A stretch of DNA of 64,000 bases, taken from NCBI GenBank assembly GCA_013286235.1, contig JABDGE010000002.1:1-64000 (forward strand), in the 5' to 3' direction. Under the pieces are notes generated by a model. That model was not told the DNA's origin. It did not search any database and worked only from the letters and a program-made list of their open reading frames with translations. The stretch comes from Bacteroidota bacterium (GTDB lineage: Bacteria > Bacteroidota > Bacteroidia > Sphingobacteriales > Sphingobacteriaceae). Every line of letters starts with the position of its first letter. Position 1 is the first letter of the stretch. This document shows positions 28,732 through 41,584 of this stretch, one piece after another. Made by a program: the position numbers and the translations under genes.

Positions 28732-28881
28732 TGTTTAGTGGCGTTTGCCAAACTTTGTTTGAGCAAAAAGCGGCTAAACAAAAACGTGAGTGAACGCAGC
28801 GAACGGCAATGAACGGGTTTAGCACCCCCTTCAAGGGATCAGCGAGCGCAGCGAGCTAATCCGTTAGAATTTGATCCTCTA

Positions 28882-31800
28882 TTACCTGATTAGCGCTACA
28901 AAACCGGATAATGGAGGCGTGCCATTATTAAGGTTTATAATGTAATAGTAGGTGCCCGTAGGACACCGTTTACCCTTTAGGGTTCCGTCCCAGGCGTTAT
29001 AATACCCTTTTGAGCTATATACCTGCCCTCCATACCGATCGAATATAAGCACCACGCAGTTCTGGTACTCTATTAAATTTTTAAGGTCCCACTTGTCATT
29101 AATTCCATCGCCATTTGGCGTAAAAGTATTGGGGATAATTATTCCATTTAACACCGTTACCGTTACTGAATCTGCAGCTATACAACCCGCTGCTGTTTGT
29201 ACAGTTATGGTGTATAGTGTGGTCGATGAAGGGCTGGCATGGGGGTCTAAAATCTTATTATTATCTAAACCTGTTGTCGGGCTCCAAGTTATATCAGCGA
29301 TATTTCCTGATGCTGTTGCTGTTGCTGTCAATGCCACACTACTACCCTGTTCAATGGTTTTATTTACTCCTCCGTTAACAACCGGCAACGGAAAAATATT
29401 CATAGTAATGCTGTTGCTGGCCATGTTTGCGGGTGTGGCGCACGCAACAGTACTCGTCATCACACAACTAACCACATCACCATTGGCAAGCGAACTGCTG
29501 CTGAATGTTGGGCTGTTTGTTCCGGCATCGTTGCCATTCAACAGCCATTGGTAAACTGGCGAGCTGCCGCCATTGGTTGGTGTTGCTGTGAAAGTTACCG
29601 GTGTACTAGCGCAAACGTTATTTACGGAAGCTGATATCACTAATGAAGCTGTGACGATCGGGTCGACCACCCCGGTTACCGATACAGTTTGGCTGGTAGC
29701 ACCCGGCGATGAAAGCGTCACGTTAGCTGTTGTCGTACCATCGGGCAATGTAGGCGCTGACCGCACGTAAACCACGGTATTGCTTACTGTACCCGAGCTC
29801 TGGGAGATGGTAACGCTACTACCGTACCCGCTCCCTGCCGCAAGCGATACCTCAAAACCTGCCGGCGCCGTTGCTGCAATATTACCCGTTAATCCACTGC
29901 CCGAAACCGTAAACTGCTGTACATTCGGGCTTGCTGAGGCCGTACCTGCACAGGCAGAAATAGTGCCGGTTGCGGTTGATGCTGTGATGGTCGGTACCGG
30001 GGTTGGGTTTACGGTGATAGTAAAAATAACCGACATGCCATTGCAATCCGATCCATTTGTAACAAAATTGCCGAATGAATAGGGGTTAGAGCCCACTACA
30101 GTACTTGCGGAAACCGTGTTGGTGGTCGTATTGATCGTTGACATGCTATTTGTACCCCTTGTCACTACGTAAACACTTTTGCCATCCCGGCTTATGCAAA
30201 TCCCGTAGGGCAAATTTGCTACAGGAATAGTGGAAATAATAGTATTTGAGGCAGTATTGATCACGGAAACCGTATTACTATTTAAGTCTGCTACGTATAC
30301 ATATTTTCCATCCGGGGTTGAACAGATACCATAGGGAGATTCGCCAGCGCCAACATTGGCAATAACATTGTTCGTAGCAGTATTTATTACAGCGACACTT
30401 TCAGCATCGTGAATTGCTACATAGGCCTTGCTGCCGTCCGGGCTAAAACATATGCCGAATGGATGAGTGCCAACTGCAATCGTTGCCGATACCGTATTGG
30501 TTGCGGTCTGGATAACAGAAACAGTAGTGGAATAACTATTGGCTACATACACCAAGGCGCCATCAGGGCTAACGGAAATGCCCAATGGTTCTGACCCTAC
30601 AGCGACGGTTGAAATCACTGAATTCGTCAGGGTATTTATAACCGAAATTGTGTTGTCGCCGTAATTTGAAATATATGCGCGGGTGCCATCAGGGCTAACC
30701 GCCGCCCCACTGGGAGTCGACCCAACCGAGACGGTTGCAATCACGGTATTGTCTGCGGTATTGATAACTGAAACGCTTGCGGAAGACTGATTGGTAATGT
30801 ATACCCGGCTCCCATCGGGACTGGCGGCAACGCCGAATGGAGATAAACCAACGTTTATAGTTGACCCGACGGCATTTGTCGCCACATTGACGACTGAAAC
30901 TGTGCCGTCGCCGGAATTTGGAACATAAGCAAATCCGCCCCCTGTTGGTGTAACCGTGATTGTAGCTTCAACCGGGCTGCTCCCCACATTTACAGCCGTA
31001 AACGAAGCAATACTCCCGGTTCCGCTAGCCGCCAAACCAATACCTGGCGTATCATTAACCCAGGTAAATGTGTTGGCCGTACCCGTAAAATTGACGGCTG
31101 CTGTAGCTACCCCGTTATTAACAGTCTGATTAAAAACCGTATTTACTGTTGGCAACGCATTTACCGTTCCGGTTACAGCTACGGTTTGACTACTTGCACC
31201 AGCGGATGTTAGCATTACATTACCGGATATACTGCCGGTAGGTGTGCCTGCCGCCGACCGCACATAAACCACTACATTGCTTACCGTGCCACCTGTTTGG
31301 GAGAGTGTTACAGTGTTGCTATACCCGCTGCCCGCCGCAAGCGATACCTCAAATCCTGCCGGGGCAGTTGCTGTAATACTCCCCGTTAAATTACTCCCCG
31401 AAACCATAAACTGCTGAATTTGTGGGCTTGCCGATGCCGTGCCTGCGCATGCAGAAATACTGCCGGTAACTACTGATGCTGTGATAGTTGGTGACGATAC
31501 ACTGCTTGGATTTACGGTAATGGTATAGGTAACCAGTTCCGTGCAATTCATCCCGCCAGTAAAAAAACTGCCGAATGAATATGGAGTAGAACCAACCGGA
31601 ATAGTGGCAATTATAGCATTTGTTGATGCATTTACTACTGATACATCATTAGAACCGCTGTTTGAAACATATATTTGAGTGCCGTCGGGCCGTACGGATA
31701 CTCCCCAGGGACCCGAGCCAACGGGAATGGTTTTTATCACCGTATTAGTTGCCGTACTAATTACCGAAACACTATTTGAGCCCAGGTTTGCTATATACAC

Positions 31801-32697
31801 GGTACTACCATCAGGGCTCACAGATCCGCCACCCGGGTTTACGCCAACTGGAATAATACCTGCCACCGTGTTTGTGGCGGTGTTGATCACATAAACATTG
31901 TTTGAACCAAAATCCGCCGAATACACTTTACTTCCGTCAGGGGTAATTAATATGGCCTGGGGCGCCGAACCTACGGGAATAGTCGCAACAACAGCCTGGG
32001 TTGTAGTATTGATCACCAACACGCTGTTCGCGCTGTTAACATAAAGAAGGCTTCCATTGGGGCTAACTGCCGAGGCATTGGGATTTGTACCCGCCGGGAT
32101 ATTGGCCACTATGGTGTTTGTAGTGGTATTGATCACCTCAACATTATTGTCGCCGCCATCAGATACAAAGGCCTGGCTGCCATCCTGGCTCACCGTAACC
32201 GACCACGGGGTGGGGCCTACCTGGATTGTGGTTGTTACTGTGTTGGTTAACGTATTAATTACCGACACGGTGTTCGATCCATTATTTACTACGTAAACCT
32301 CGTTGTAGTTAGGGTCAACGCAAATGCCATTGGGGTTTGAGCCCACAGGGATGGTGGCTACCACGGCGTTGGTTGCGGTGTTGATTACTGAAACATTATT
32401 TGAACCGGAGTTTACGATATAAGCAAACCCTGTTGTGCCTACCGGCGTACCAGTAATAGTAGCGGTAACCGGACTGCTCCCCGTATTTACCGCTTTAAAC
32501 GAAGGAATATTGCCAGTTCCGCTGGCGGCTAAACCGATGCTGGTATTATTATTTGTCCAGGTGTACACACATGAGCCGGCAGGAAAGCTTATCGGTGTCG
32601 TATTTGCGCCGTTTGTAACAATATCCTGGGCGCGTCCTTTCTTGAATGGAATGAAAAAAAACAGTATTGACAATAAAATGAGTAAATATTTTTTCAT
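28882..32697 (-). CDS. Secreted double YVTN beta-propeller protein with T9SS type B (gliding-motility-associated) C-terminal sorting domain
   Basis: Many units of xxVxVINTxTNTVxxTIxVGxxPxGxxxSPDGxxVYVxN; C-terminus NTFTPNGDGINDKWDL...VLIFDRYGGQVYSS...WDGTLKGKRCPTGTYYYII. Confidence 0.92.
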   Translation of the reverse strand: MKKYLLILLSILFFFIPFKKGRAQDIVTNGANTTPISFPAGSCVYTWTNNNTSIGLAASGTGNIPSFKAVNTGSSPVTATITGTPVGTTGFAYIVNSGSNNVSVINTATNAVVATIPVGSNPNGICVDPNYNEVYVVNNGSNTVSVINTLTNTVTTTIQVGPTPWSVTVSQDGSQAFVSDGGDNNVEVINTTTNTIVANIPAGTNPNASAVSPNGSLLYVNSANSVLVINTTTQAVVATIPVGSAPQAILITPDGSKVYSADFGSNNVYVINTATNTVAGIIPVGVNPGGGSVSPDGSTVYIANLGSNSVSVISTATNTVIKTIPVGSGPWGVSVRPDGTQIYVSNSGSNDVSVVNASTNAIIATIPVGSTPYSFGSFFTGGMNCTELVTYTITVNPSSVSSPTITASVVTGSISACAGTASASPQIQQFMVSGSNLTGSITATAPAGFEVSLAAGSGYSNTVTLSQTGGTVSNVVVYVRSAAGTPTGSISGNVMLTSAGASSQTVAVTGTVNALPTVNTVFNQTVNNGVATAAVNFTGTANTFTWVNDTPGIGLAASGTGSIASFTAVNVGSSPVEATITVTPTGGGFAYVPNSGDGTVSVVNVATNAVGSTINVGLSPFGVAASPDGSRVYITNQSSASVSVINTADNTVIATVSVGSTPSGAAVSPDGTRAYISNYGDNTISVINTLTNSVISTVAVGSEPLGISVSPDGALVYVANSYSTTVSVIQTATNTVSATIAVGTHPFGICFSPDGSKAYVAIHDAESVAVINTATNNVIANVGAGESPYGICSTPDGKYVYVADLNSNTVSVINTASNTIISTIPVANLPYGICISRDGKSVYVVTRGTNSMSTINTTTNTVSASTVVGSNPYSFGNFVTNGSDCNGMSVIFTITVNPTPVPTITASTATGTISACAGTASASPNVQQFTVSGSGLTGNIAATAPAGFEVSLAAGSGYGSSVTISQSSGTVSNTVVYVRSAPTLPDGTTTANVTLSSPGATSQTVSVTGVVDPIVTASLVISASVNNVCASTPVTFTATPTNGGSSPVYQWLLNGNDAGTNSPTFSSSSLANGDVVSCVMTSTVACATPANMASNSITMNIFPLPVVNGGVNKTIEQGSSVALTATATASGNIADITWSPTTGLDNNKILDPHASPSSTTLYTITVQTAAGCIAADSVTVTVLNGIIIPNTFTPNGDGINDKWDLKNLIEYQNCVVLIFDRYGGQVYSSKGYYNAWDGTLKGKRCPTGTYYYIINLNNGTPPLSGFVALIR
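30090..30930 (-). repeat. YVTN repeat array 2 (coding tandem repeat, about 126-nt period)
   Basis: Recurrent translated unit VSVINTATNxVxATxxVGxxPxGIxxSPDGxxVYVAN. Confidence 0.8.
31590..32430 (-). repeat. YVTN repeat array 1 (coding tandem repeat, about 126-nt period)
   Basis: Same unit recurring in the N-terminal half of the protein. Confidence 0.8.
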
Positions 32698-33105
32698 GTG
32701 ACAGGGTCAACGAACGGCTATTTATTAGTAAAGTACGCAAATATTAATTGAAAAAAGTAAAATGATATGAAAATGTACGCCAATTGGGTGAAGCATTTGG
32801 GACGGAACTTTAACTCGATGTGACATCAGAACACATAGGTAATTTCTTATCTGTTTTTCAGCAGTAATTTATGAAAAAAGGATTTAATAATGATGATTGG
32901 CAAATTTAGGCTTAGATCATTTAACCCGATTTGCTTTGGACCGCCGCCAACTGCCAGCAGAAAAAACTTCCCACCGCTCCGGTTTTATATGGATAACGCC
33001 CCTGCTTCCATCATATTGCGTGCGAAAAAATATAGTTAAAAAACGATGTTTTGATACACCATACTATATATTTTTGGCTTTGCACAGCTAAAAAAAGCCA
33101 TCTAT

Positions 33106-35758
<2,653 letters not shown>

Positions 35759-35788
35759 ATGTGAAACGCTACACACTAATACACAGAT

Positions 35789-36004
35789 TCAATCAGTTTT
35801 AAACGCCAACCCATTTGCCGCCAGCGCTTCCCGCAATTTCGGTAATGAACCTTTTCCCATGCCATGAAATTGCATGATCTCCTTTTCCGAATATTCGGCC
35901 AGCTTTTTCAGAGTCGTAACGCCATAATTTTCCATTGCGCGCATGGCAGGGGCGGAAAGCTTCGGTAAAGACTCAGTCGAAGTTTGGTCTCTCTTTACTG
36001 CCAT
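35789..36004 (-). CDS. Stand-alone helix-hairpin-helix protein resembling RNA polymerase alpha-CTD
   Basis: LPKLSAPAMRAMENYGVTTLKKLAEYSEKEIMQFHGMGKGSLPKLREALAANGLAF; start placed at MAVKRDQ. Confidence 0.8.
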   Translation of the reverse strand: MAVKRDQTSTESLPKLSAPAMRAMENYGVTTLKKLAEYSEKEIMQFHGMGKGSLPKLREALAANGLAFKTD

Positions 36005-36044
36005 ATTTTTTCTCCTTAGTCTGATATCTAAAGAAACATCCTCG

Positions 36045-38108
36045 CTAATAATCAATCCTTACATGATAAATGCTCATCAGCATACGTTTAAAAATGGTTT
36101 TGATCGTCTCGATCTCTTTTAAGGTGATGTTGCTATCCTTTAATTGGTTTTGGTCCAGCTTATATTTTACAATACGATCAACGAGGTCGTTGATTGATTT
36201 TTCATCAGGTTCTTTCAATGACCTTGATGCAGCTTCTACCGAATCGGCGAGCATGAGGACGCCGCCCTCCTTGGAGAACGGTATGGGGCCGGGGTACCGG
36301 AAAATATTTTCGTCGATTATCTTTTCGGGAAAGTTTTTGAGGAAGGAATGATAAAAATAATCCACGCGGGTATCACCATGGTGCGTGCGGATAAAGTCGA
36401 TCACGATTTCGGGGATGTTGGCTTTTCGGGCCAGCTCCACCCCTTTTCGCACATGCCCGATGATGATCTGGGCGCTTTCCTGGTATTGCAGCTTATCATG
36501 CGGGTTAAAGCCAGTTTGGTTCTCGATAAAATACAAAGGGTTTTCCAGCTTGCCAATGTCGTGGTACAAAGCCCCTGCCCTAACCAGTAAGGAATTGCCG
36601 CCGATAGTATAAATGGCATTTTCGGCCAGGTTGGCCACCTGCAGGGAGTGTTGGAAGGTTCCTGGTGCTGAAAATGCCATTTCGCGCAGCAGCGGTGCGT
36701 TGGTATTGGTGAGTTCGATCAAAGTGATGTCAGACGTGATGGCAAACACCTTCTCAAATATATAAATAAGCGGATAGGCCAATAAAGTGAGCAGTACACT
36801 TACGATGAAGGGCACAAAATCCATCCAGTCGATGGTCTTCAGACTGCCATCGCGGATAAACGATATCCCTAAAAAAGCTACGAAATAGGTAAACGTTATT
36901 ATCAAAGCCGATATCAGGAACTGTTCCCTGCGGATGAGGTTTTTGATGCTGTAGATAGAGACCATGCCGGCTGTAAGTTCAAAATAGGCAAATTCAAAGC
37001 TATTTGGCACAAAAAAGCCTGCTATCAATACTACCAGCAAATGAATGTTCAGCGCAAGGCGGGTATCAAACAGGATACGGATAATAATAGGTACTATACA
37101 GTACGGGATATAATACAGGTTGGGCAGCTGCAGTTTGATGGCCATTGATAAGGTGAAAACCATGGCCGTAACCACCAGCAATATCAGGCTTACCAGGCGG
37201 TTATCTTCATAAATATCCTTCCTGAAAAGATACAGGAACACCATGAGCAGTGTTATAGCGATTCCCACCAATAAAAACTGGCCAAGTAACACCAGCAGGG
37301 GGTCGCCGCTGATTCGGGCATTGTCTTCAAATGCTTTTTTGTAGGAAAGCAGCTTTTGATATACCTCGTCGCTGATCACCGAGCCTTTCAACACGATGGC
37401 TTCGCCCTTTTGCACCATCCCGCGGGTAGTCGACAGCCCGTCAACGGCCTCTTTCTCTAGCCTCGAGGTAAGCTTGTTATCGTAATTAAGATTTGGCTGT
37501 ATGCGGCTGCTGATCAGGTCAAGCAAAAAGGCCTTGTCGAGATTTTTTTGCTGATTCAGGGCATTGTCGCAATAACTGATGGCCTTTTCTTTGGTAAACA
37601 GCTCGGCTGTATTTTTATCGGTCGCTACGTTTTTTTCTAAAATAGTTATGGGGTAATTCTCCGACGTTTGCTGGTATTTGGGATTGAGGTTTAAAATACC
37701 TCTGTCGTAAACTTCTTTTAATAATTGATCGCCGGTAGCCATGTATTCGGCTTTTTGCCGGTCCTTCAGCCCGGCGGTATGCCACTTAACATTCAGGTCG
37801 CCCTTGAAACCGTCCCGCTCCCGGTTGCCTATATCTGCGTCAAGCTGGTAAATAGGCGTTATGCTTGCAAGCGCTGTCTTTTCGTCGTTCTCAATTTCCT
37901 GCTGCGTTTTTAATATGGCAAAGTTATAGGGCGAGATGAGGTCCTTCTGGTTCCAGATGCGGCCTTTTTCAATGTCATAGCTAAATTTGGCTTGCTTGGG
38001 AAGGGTAAAAACGATAACGCAAATGCTGGCCAGCGTCATTAAAAATTTAATATTCCGGGAATATTTACGCAGCAATGCCTTTTGGCGTGTCGAAGAAATT
38101 TTTGCCAT
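36045..38108 (-). CDS. 7TM-7TMR-HD family phosphohydrolase (PgpH-like)
   Basis: Multiple TM segments, ALYHDIGKLENPLYFIENQ HD motif, RTHHGDTRVDYFYHSF, MLADSVEAASRSL. Confidence 0.93.
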   Translation of the reverse strand: MAKISSTRQKALLRKYSRNIKFLMTLASICVIVFTLPKQAKFSYDIEKGRIWNQKDLISPYNFAILKTQQEIENDEKTALASITPIYQLDADIGNRERDGFKGDLNVKWHTAGLKDRQKAEYMATGDQLLKEVYDRGILNLNPKYQQTSENYPITILEKNVATDKNTAELFTKEKAISYCDNALNQQKNLDKAFLLDLISSRIQPNLNYDNKLTSRLEKEAVDGLSTTRGMVQKGEAIVLKGSVISDEVYQKLLSYKKAFEDNARISGDPLLVLLGQFLLVGIAITLLMVFLYLFRKDIYEDNRLVSLILLVVTAMVFTLSMAIKLQLPNLYYIPYCIVPIIIRILFDTRLALNIHLLVVLIAGFFVPNSFEFAYFELTAGMVSIYSIKNLIRREQFLISALIITFTYFVAFLGISFIRDGSLKTIDWMDFVPFIVSVLLTLLAYPLIYIFEKVFAITSDITLIELTNTNAPLLREMAFSAPGTFQHSLQVANLAENAIYTIGGNSLLVRAGALYHDIGKLENPLYFIENQTGFNPHDKLQYQESAQIIIGHVRKGVELARKANIPEIVIDFIRTHHGDTRVDYFYHSFLKNFPEKIIDENIFRYPGPIPFSKEGGVLMLADSVEAASRSLKEPDEKSINDLVDRIVKYKLDQNQLKDSNITLKEIETIKTIFKRMLMSIYHVRIDY

Positions 38109-38179
38109 TTGCTTGATTAACGGTCAAAAATAAGACATTTTCCGCCATCTGTATTTTATTTGCTTTTTACAAAGCATTT

Positions 38180-38200
38180 ATGATATCTTTGTGATATCAT
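38180..38200. promoter_or_regulatory. Inverted repeat ATGATATC-N5-GATATCAT just upstream of the SPFH gene
   Basis: atgatatc tttgt gatatcat, 20 bp 5' of the start codon; third partial half-site atatcat overlaps the start. Confidence 0.5.
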
Positions 38201-38219
38201 TTTAAAATCAAACAATATC

Positions 38220-39077
38220 ATGAATACTGAAAAAACCATCAACCCTCCTTCCGGCTATGCCGCATTTGCGTTATTCCTGGTGTTACTCGTTGTAGCTATC
38301 GGAACGCTCGCCGTTGAACAAATTGCAGTGGGCGTTATAGCCGCTGTTGTCGACTTTGTTTTGGTGCTGCCCGGCCTGGTGATCGTAAACCCAAATGAAT
38401 CAAAAGTGCTGACGCTTTTTGGAAAATATGTCGGTACGGTAAAGCAGGATGGCTTTTTTTGGGTGAATCCCTTCACGGTAAAAAAGAAGGTATCGTTAAG
38501 GGCATTTAACTTAAATGGCCAGCAGCTAAAAGTTAATGACAGCGTAGGTAACCCGATTGAAATTGCCGCAGTAATTGTTTGGCAGATAAAAGATACGGCC
38601 AATGCCATTTTTGCCGTTGAAAACTACCTGCAATACGTAAACATACAAAGCGAGGCTGCGGTAAGGCACCTGGCCAACTCCTTTCCATACGACAATATTG
38701 AAGATGAAACCGCTTCGATAACTTTACGCGGGGGCGCCGAACAAGTAAGCGTTCTGCTGGAGAAAGAACTTAATGAGCGACTTGACCGCGCAGGTATTGA
38801 AGTGTTGGAAGCACGCATTTCGCACCTGGCCTACTCGCCCGAAATCGCACATACCATGCTGCAAAGACAGCAGGCCTCGGCCATTATTTCCGCCCGCCGG
38901 CTGATCGTTGAGGGCGCCGTTGGTATGGTTGAAATGGCTTTGGCACGCTTATCCGAAAAGAAAATAGTTGACCTGGACGAGGAACGCAAGGCCGCGATGG
39001 TAAGCAACCTGCTGGTGGTATTATGCGGCGACCGGAGCGTTAACCCGGTTGTTAATACTGGCACTTTATACCATTAA
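38220..39077 (+). CDS. SPFH/band 7 domain protein
   Basis: LPGLVIVNPNESKVLTLFGKYVGTVKQDGFFWVNPF, IEVLEARISHLAYSPEIAHTMLQRQQASAIISARR. Confidence 0.9.
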   Translation: MNTEKTINPPSGYAAFALFLVLLVVAIGTLAVEQIAVGVIAAVVDFVLVLPGLVIVNPNESKVLTLFGKYVGTVKQDGFFWVNPFTVKKKVSLRAFNLNGQQLKVNDSVGNPIEIAAVIVWQIKDTANAIFAVENYLQYVNIQSEAAVRHLANSFPYDNIEDETASITLRGGAEQVSVLLEKELNERLDRAGIEVLEARISHLAYSPEIAHTMLQRQQASAIISARRLIVEGAVGMVEMALARLSEKKIVDLDEERKAAMVSNLLVVLCGDRSVNPVVNTGTLYH

Positions 39078-39083
39078 GAGAAA

Positions 39084-39251
39084 ATGGCCGAGAAAAAAGC
39101 GTTTATATTACGTATTAATCCCGAGGTATTGAAAGAGATAGAAACCTGGGCAGCCGATGAGTTTAGAAGCACGAACGGCCAGGTGGAATATCTGCTGCAA
39201 CAGGCTTTGCTGGCCAGGAAGAAGAGCAAAAGCAAGAAAAAAGGGGAATAA
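39084..39251 (+). CDS. Small Arc-like ribbon-helix-helix protein (55 aa) following the SPFH gene
   Basis: ATG 39084: MAEKKAFILRINPEVLKEIETWAADEFRSTNGQVEYLLQQALLARKKSKSKKKGE*; below the ORF-track length cutoff. Confidence 0.85.
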   Translation: MAEKKAFILRINPEVLKEIETWAADEFRSTNGQVEYLLQQALLARKKSKSKKKGE

Positions 39252-39367
39252 CCGCAGGGCGCTTTATTATGGTTGCGATACGATCTATTGCCAACGGAAA
39301 GTAAAACGTAACACCGGACGCATCACTAAAAAAGCTAACTTTGCCCCACCAATTTAAAGAATATTTC

Positions 39368-40546
39368 ATGAAGGAAGTTGTTATAGTATCGGCGACCCGC
39401 ACTCCGGTCGGAAGTTTTGGTGGCAGTCTGTCGGGATTTTCTGCTACACAGTTAGGCGCACTGGTGATTAAGTCTGCTATAGAAAAGGCCGGGCTAAAGC
39501 CTGAACATATCCAGGAAGTTTATATGGGCAATGTTTTATCGGCCAACCTCGGTCAGGCTCCTGCCACACAAGCGGCCATTTACGCCGGGCTGCCTCCCCT
39601 GCCTGCAACAACGGTTAACAAAGTATGTGCCTCGGGAACTAAAGCGATCATGCTCGGCGCGCAAAGTATTGCATTGGGTCAAAACGATATCGTGGTAGCA
39701 GGGGGTATGGAAAGTATGAGCAATGTACCATATTACCTCGATAAAGCGAGGAATGGCTACCGCCTCGGCAATGGCCAATTGACCGACGGGCTGATAAAAG
39801 ACGGCCTTTGGGATGTTTATAATGATTATCACATGGGTTCGGCGGCAGAACTCTGCGCAACCGAATGTAGCGTAAGCCGTGAGGATCAGGACGCCTATGC
39901 CATTGAATCCTACAAAAGGGCACAGAAAGCACAAACTGAAGGCGGGTTTACTAACGAGATAACACCTGTTGAACTAAAAGATAAAAAAGGAGAGGTGACT
40001 TTTTTTGCGGCAGACGAGGAGCCCAATGCTGTTAAATTTGATAAGATACCCTCGTTAAAACCGGTATTTAAAAAAGATGGCACAGTCACCGCAGCTAATG
40101 CTTCCACACTGAACGACGGCGCCGCTGCGGTTGTATTGATGAGTGCGGAAAAAGCCGTCGTAATGGGCATAAAGCCGCTGGCAAGAATTCTTGCCTATGC
40201 CGATGCGCAGCAGGCGCCCGAATGGTTTACCACCACACCTTCAAAGGCTATTCCACTTGCCTTGCACAGGGCAGGTCTTTCGGCAAAACAGATAGATTAT
40301 TTCGAAATCAACGAGGCTTTTTCGGTGGTTTCCATTGCCAATAACCGTTTGCTGGACCTCGACCCACGTAAGGTGAACGTAAACGGCGGCGCGGTGGCAA
40401 TCGGGCACCCGCTTGGCGCTTCCGGCGCAAGGATCGTAGTGACCTTACTGCATGTGCTTCAGCAAAATAGCGCCCGGTACGGCGCGGCCGGAATTTGCAA
40501 CGGCGGCGGCGGCGCCAGCGCGATAATTATTGAAAATTTGAGATAG
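39368..40546 (+). CDS. Acetyl-CoA C-acetyltransferase (thiolase)
   Basis: [66 protein letters not shown]. Confidence 0.96.
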   Translation: MKEVVIVSATRTPVGSFGGSLSGFSATQLGALVIKSAIEKAGLKPEHIQEVYMGNVLSANLGQAPATQAAIYAGLPPLPATTVNKVCASGTKAIMLGAQSIALGQNDIVVAGGMESMSNVPYYLDKARNGYRLGNGQLTDGLIKDGLWDVYNDYHMGSAAELCATECSVSREDQDAYAIESYKRAQKAQTEGGFTNEITPVELKDKKGEVTFFAADEEPNAVKFDKIPSLKPVFKKDGTVTAANASTLNDGAAAVVLMSAEKAVVMGIKPLARILAYADAQQAPEWFTTTPSKAIPLALHRAGLSAKQIDYFEINEAFSVVSIANNRLLDLDPRKVNVNGGAVAIGHPLGASGARIVVTLLHVLQQNSARYGAAGICNGGGGASAIIIENLR

Positions 40547-40634
40547 CGTTTTGTCGAACCAGATGGGTTGCGCATGTCAGAAAATTATAAAACGATTGTA
40601 TAGTCGCTGCATTTATAGTTATATTTGAAAAACG

Positions 40635-41069
40635 ATGCTTGCATTATCAGCCAATTTACAATATAACGTCGAAGGAATATTCGAACAGATGATTCATTTT
40701 CAAGATGAGCATTTGGTTAATGACTTTAAAGAATTTCTCGTGCGTTTCTTAGAGGAAATTAAGCATATAGACACTTCCCTAACCAACATTAAAAATTTGG
40801 ATAGAAATGATCTGCATACGTTATATGTGGATTTCAAACAGCTAAGTTCGGTCTTCGATAAGCTTCACCAAAGTTATTATGATAAGCGTTACATGGATGA
40901 CGAAGAACTAAAATCACTTCTCAAGAGCACTGAAAAGCAATTGCATAAATTAGCCAATATATCCCATAAATACTATACAAAACACCTCCCAATCGAAAAG
41001 GCTCCGGATTACCTAAAGTCAGGACTTGTCCAATATTCACAAGAGGTTTTAAATAAAAAACTTTCCTAA
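40635..41069 (+). CDS. Hypothetical helical protein, putative partner/antitoxin of the downstream PemK-like gene
   Basis: Helix-rich 144-aa ORF ending 5 bp before the PemK-like ORF. Confidence 0.65.
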   Translation: MLALSANLQYNVEGIFEQMIHFQDEHLVNDFKEFLVRFLEEIKHIDTSLTNIKNLDRNDLHTLYVDFKQLSSVFDKLHQSYYDKRYMDDEELKSLLKSTEKQLHKLANISHKYYTKHLPIEKAPDYLKSGLVQYSQEVLNKKLS

Positions 41070-41074
41070 ACACA

Positions 41075-41437
41075 ATGTCTTATGACAGAGGAGATGTTAT
41101 CGAAATCTCTTTTAATATTCCGGGTGAAGGGATGAAACATCATCCTGCTATAATAATCTCGAACGAAGAGGTATATAATATAGACGGCATTTACATATGT
41201 GTAATGGTTACCCACTCAGATATGAGTAGCTATTTCGCATTTGATTTGGAAGCGGAAATGTTTGTTAATCCCAATAATATGCCCGAAGGTAAAGCAAAGG
41301 CTCATCTGATTGCTTATGTTGAGGATAGGCATGTCATTAAAAATGCCTATACAAAAAGGTGTAAAATGAAAAAAATATACGTGGATCGTCTTGTGGGCTT
41401 CATCGCATCAACAGCTTTGTCAGAAGATGAAATTTAG
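41075..41437 (+). CDS. PemK/MazF-like toxin-family protein
   Basis: MSYDRGDVIEISFNIPGEGMKHHPAIIISNEEVYNIDGIYICVMVTHS fits the RGDI...K..RPALVIS pattern. Confidence 0.75.
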   Translation: MSYDRGDVIEISFNIPGEGMKHHPAIIISNEEVYNIDGIYICVMVTHSDMSSYFAFDLEAEMFVNPNNMPEGKAKAHLIAYVEDRHVIKNAYTKRCKMKKIYVDRLVGFIASTALSEDEI

Positions 41438-41584
41438 ATACAACAGCTTCCGCATAGTGCATTGGTATTGTTGCTATAAGTCCAATATGACGGGGCGGTC
41501 TGCCGAGCCTCAAGCGATGCAAAGTCTCCAAAATAAAGTACCTTTACGAACGTTAAGGGGATTAGTAATAGATTAACCGTTGAT

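Noticed and set aside
28640-28834. Minus-strand ORF ending CGEGGIRTLGTVSRTSV
   Set aside because: It overlaps tRNA-Ser in antisense; this peptide is a well-known artefact of tRNA-Ser genes.
29093-32701. Several + strand ORFs (29093-29554, 29780-30082, 31679-31894, 32057-32296, 32435-32701)
   Set aside because: Antisense to the repetitive YVTN/T9SS gene; repeated hydrophobic peptides are mirror translations of the coding repeats.
39536-39934. 132-aa minus-strand ORF inside the thiolase gene
   Set aside because: Antisense to a highly conserved thiolase; no supporting motif.
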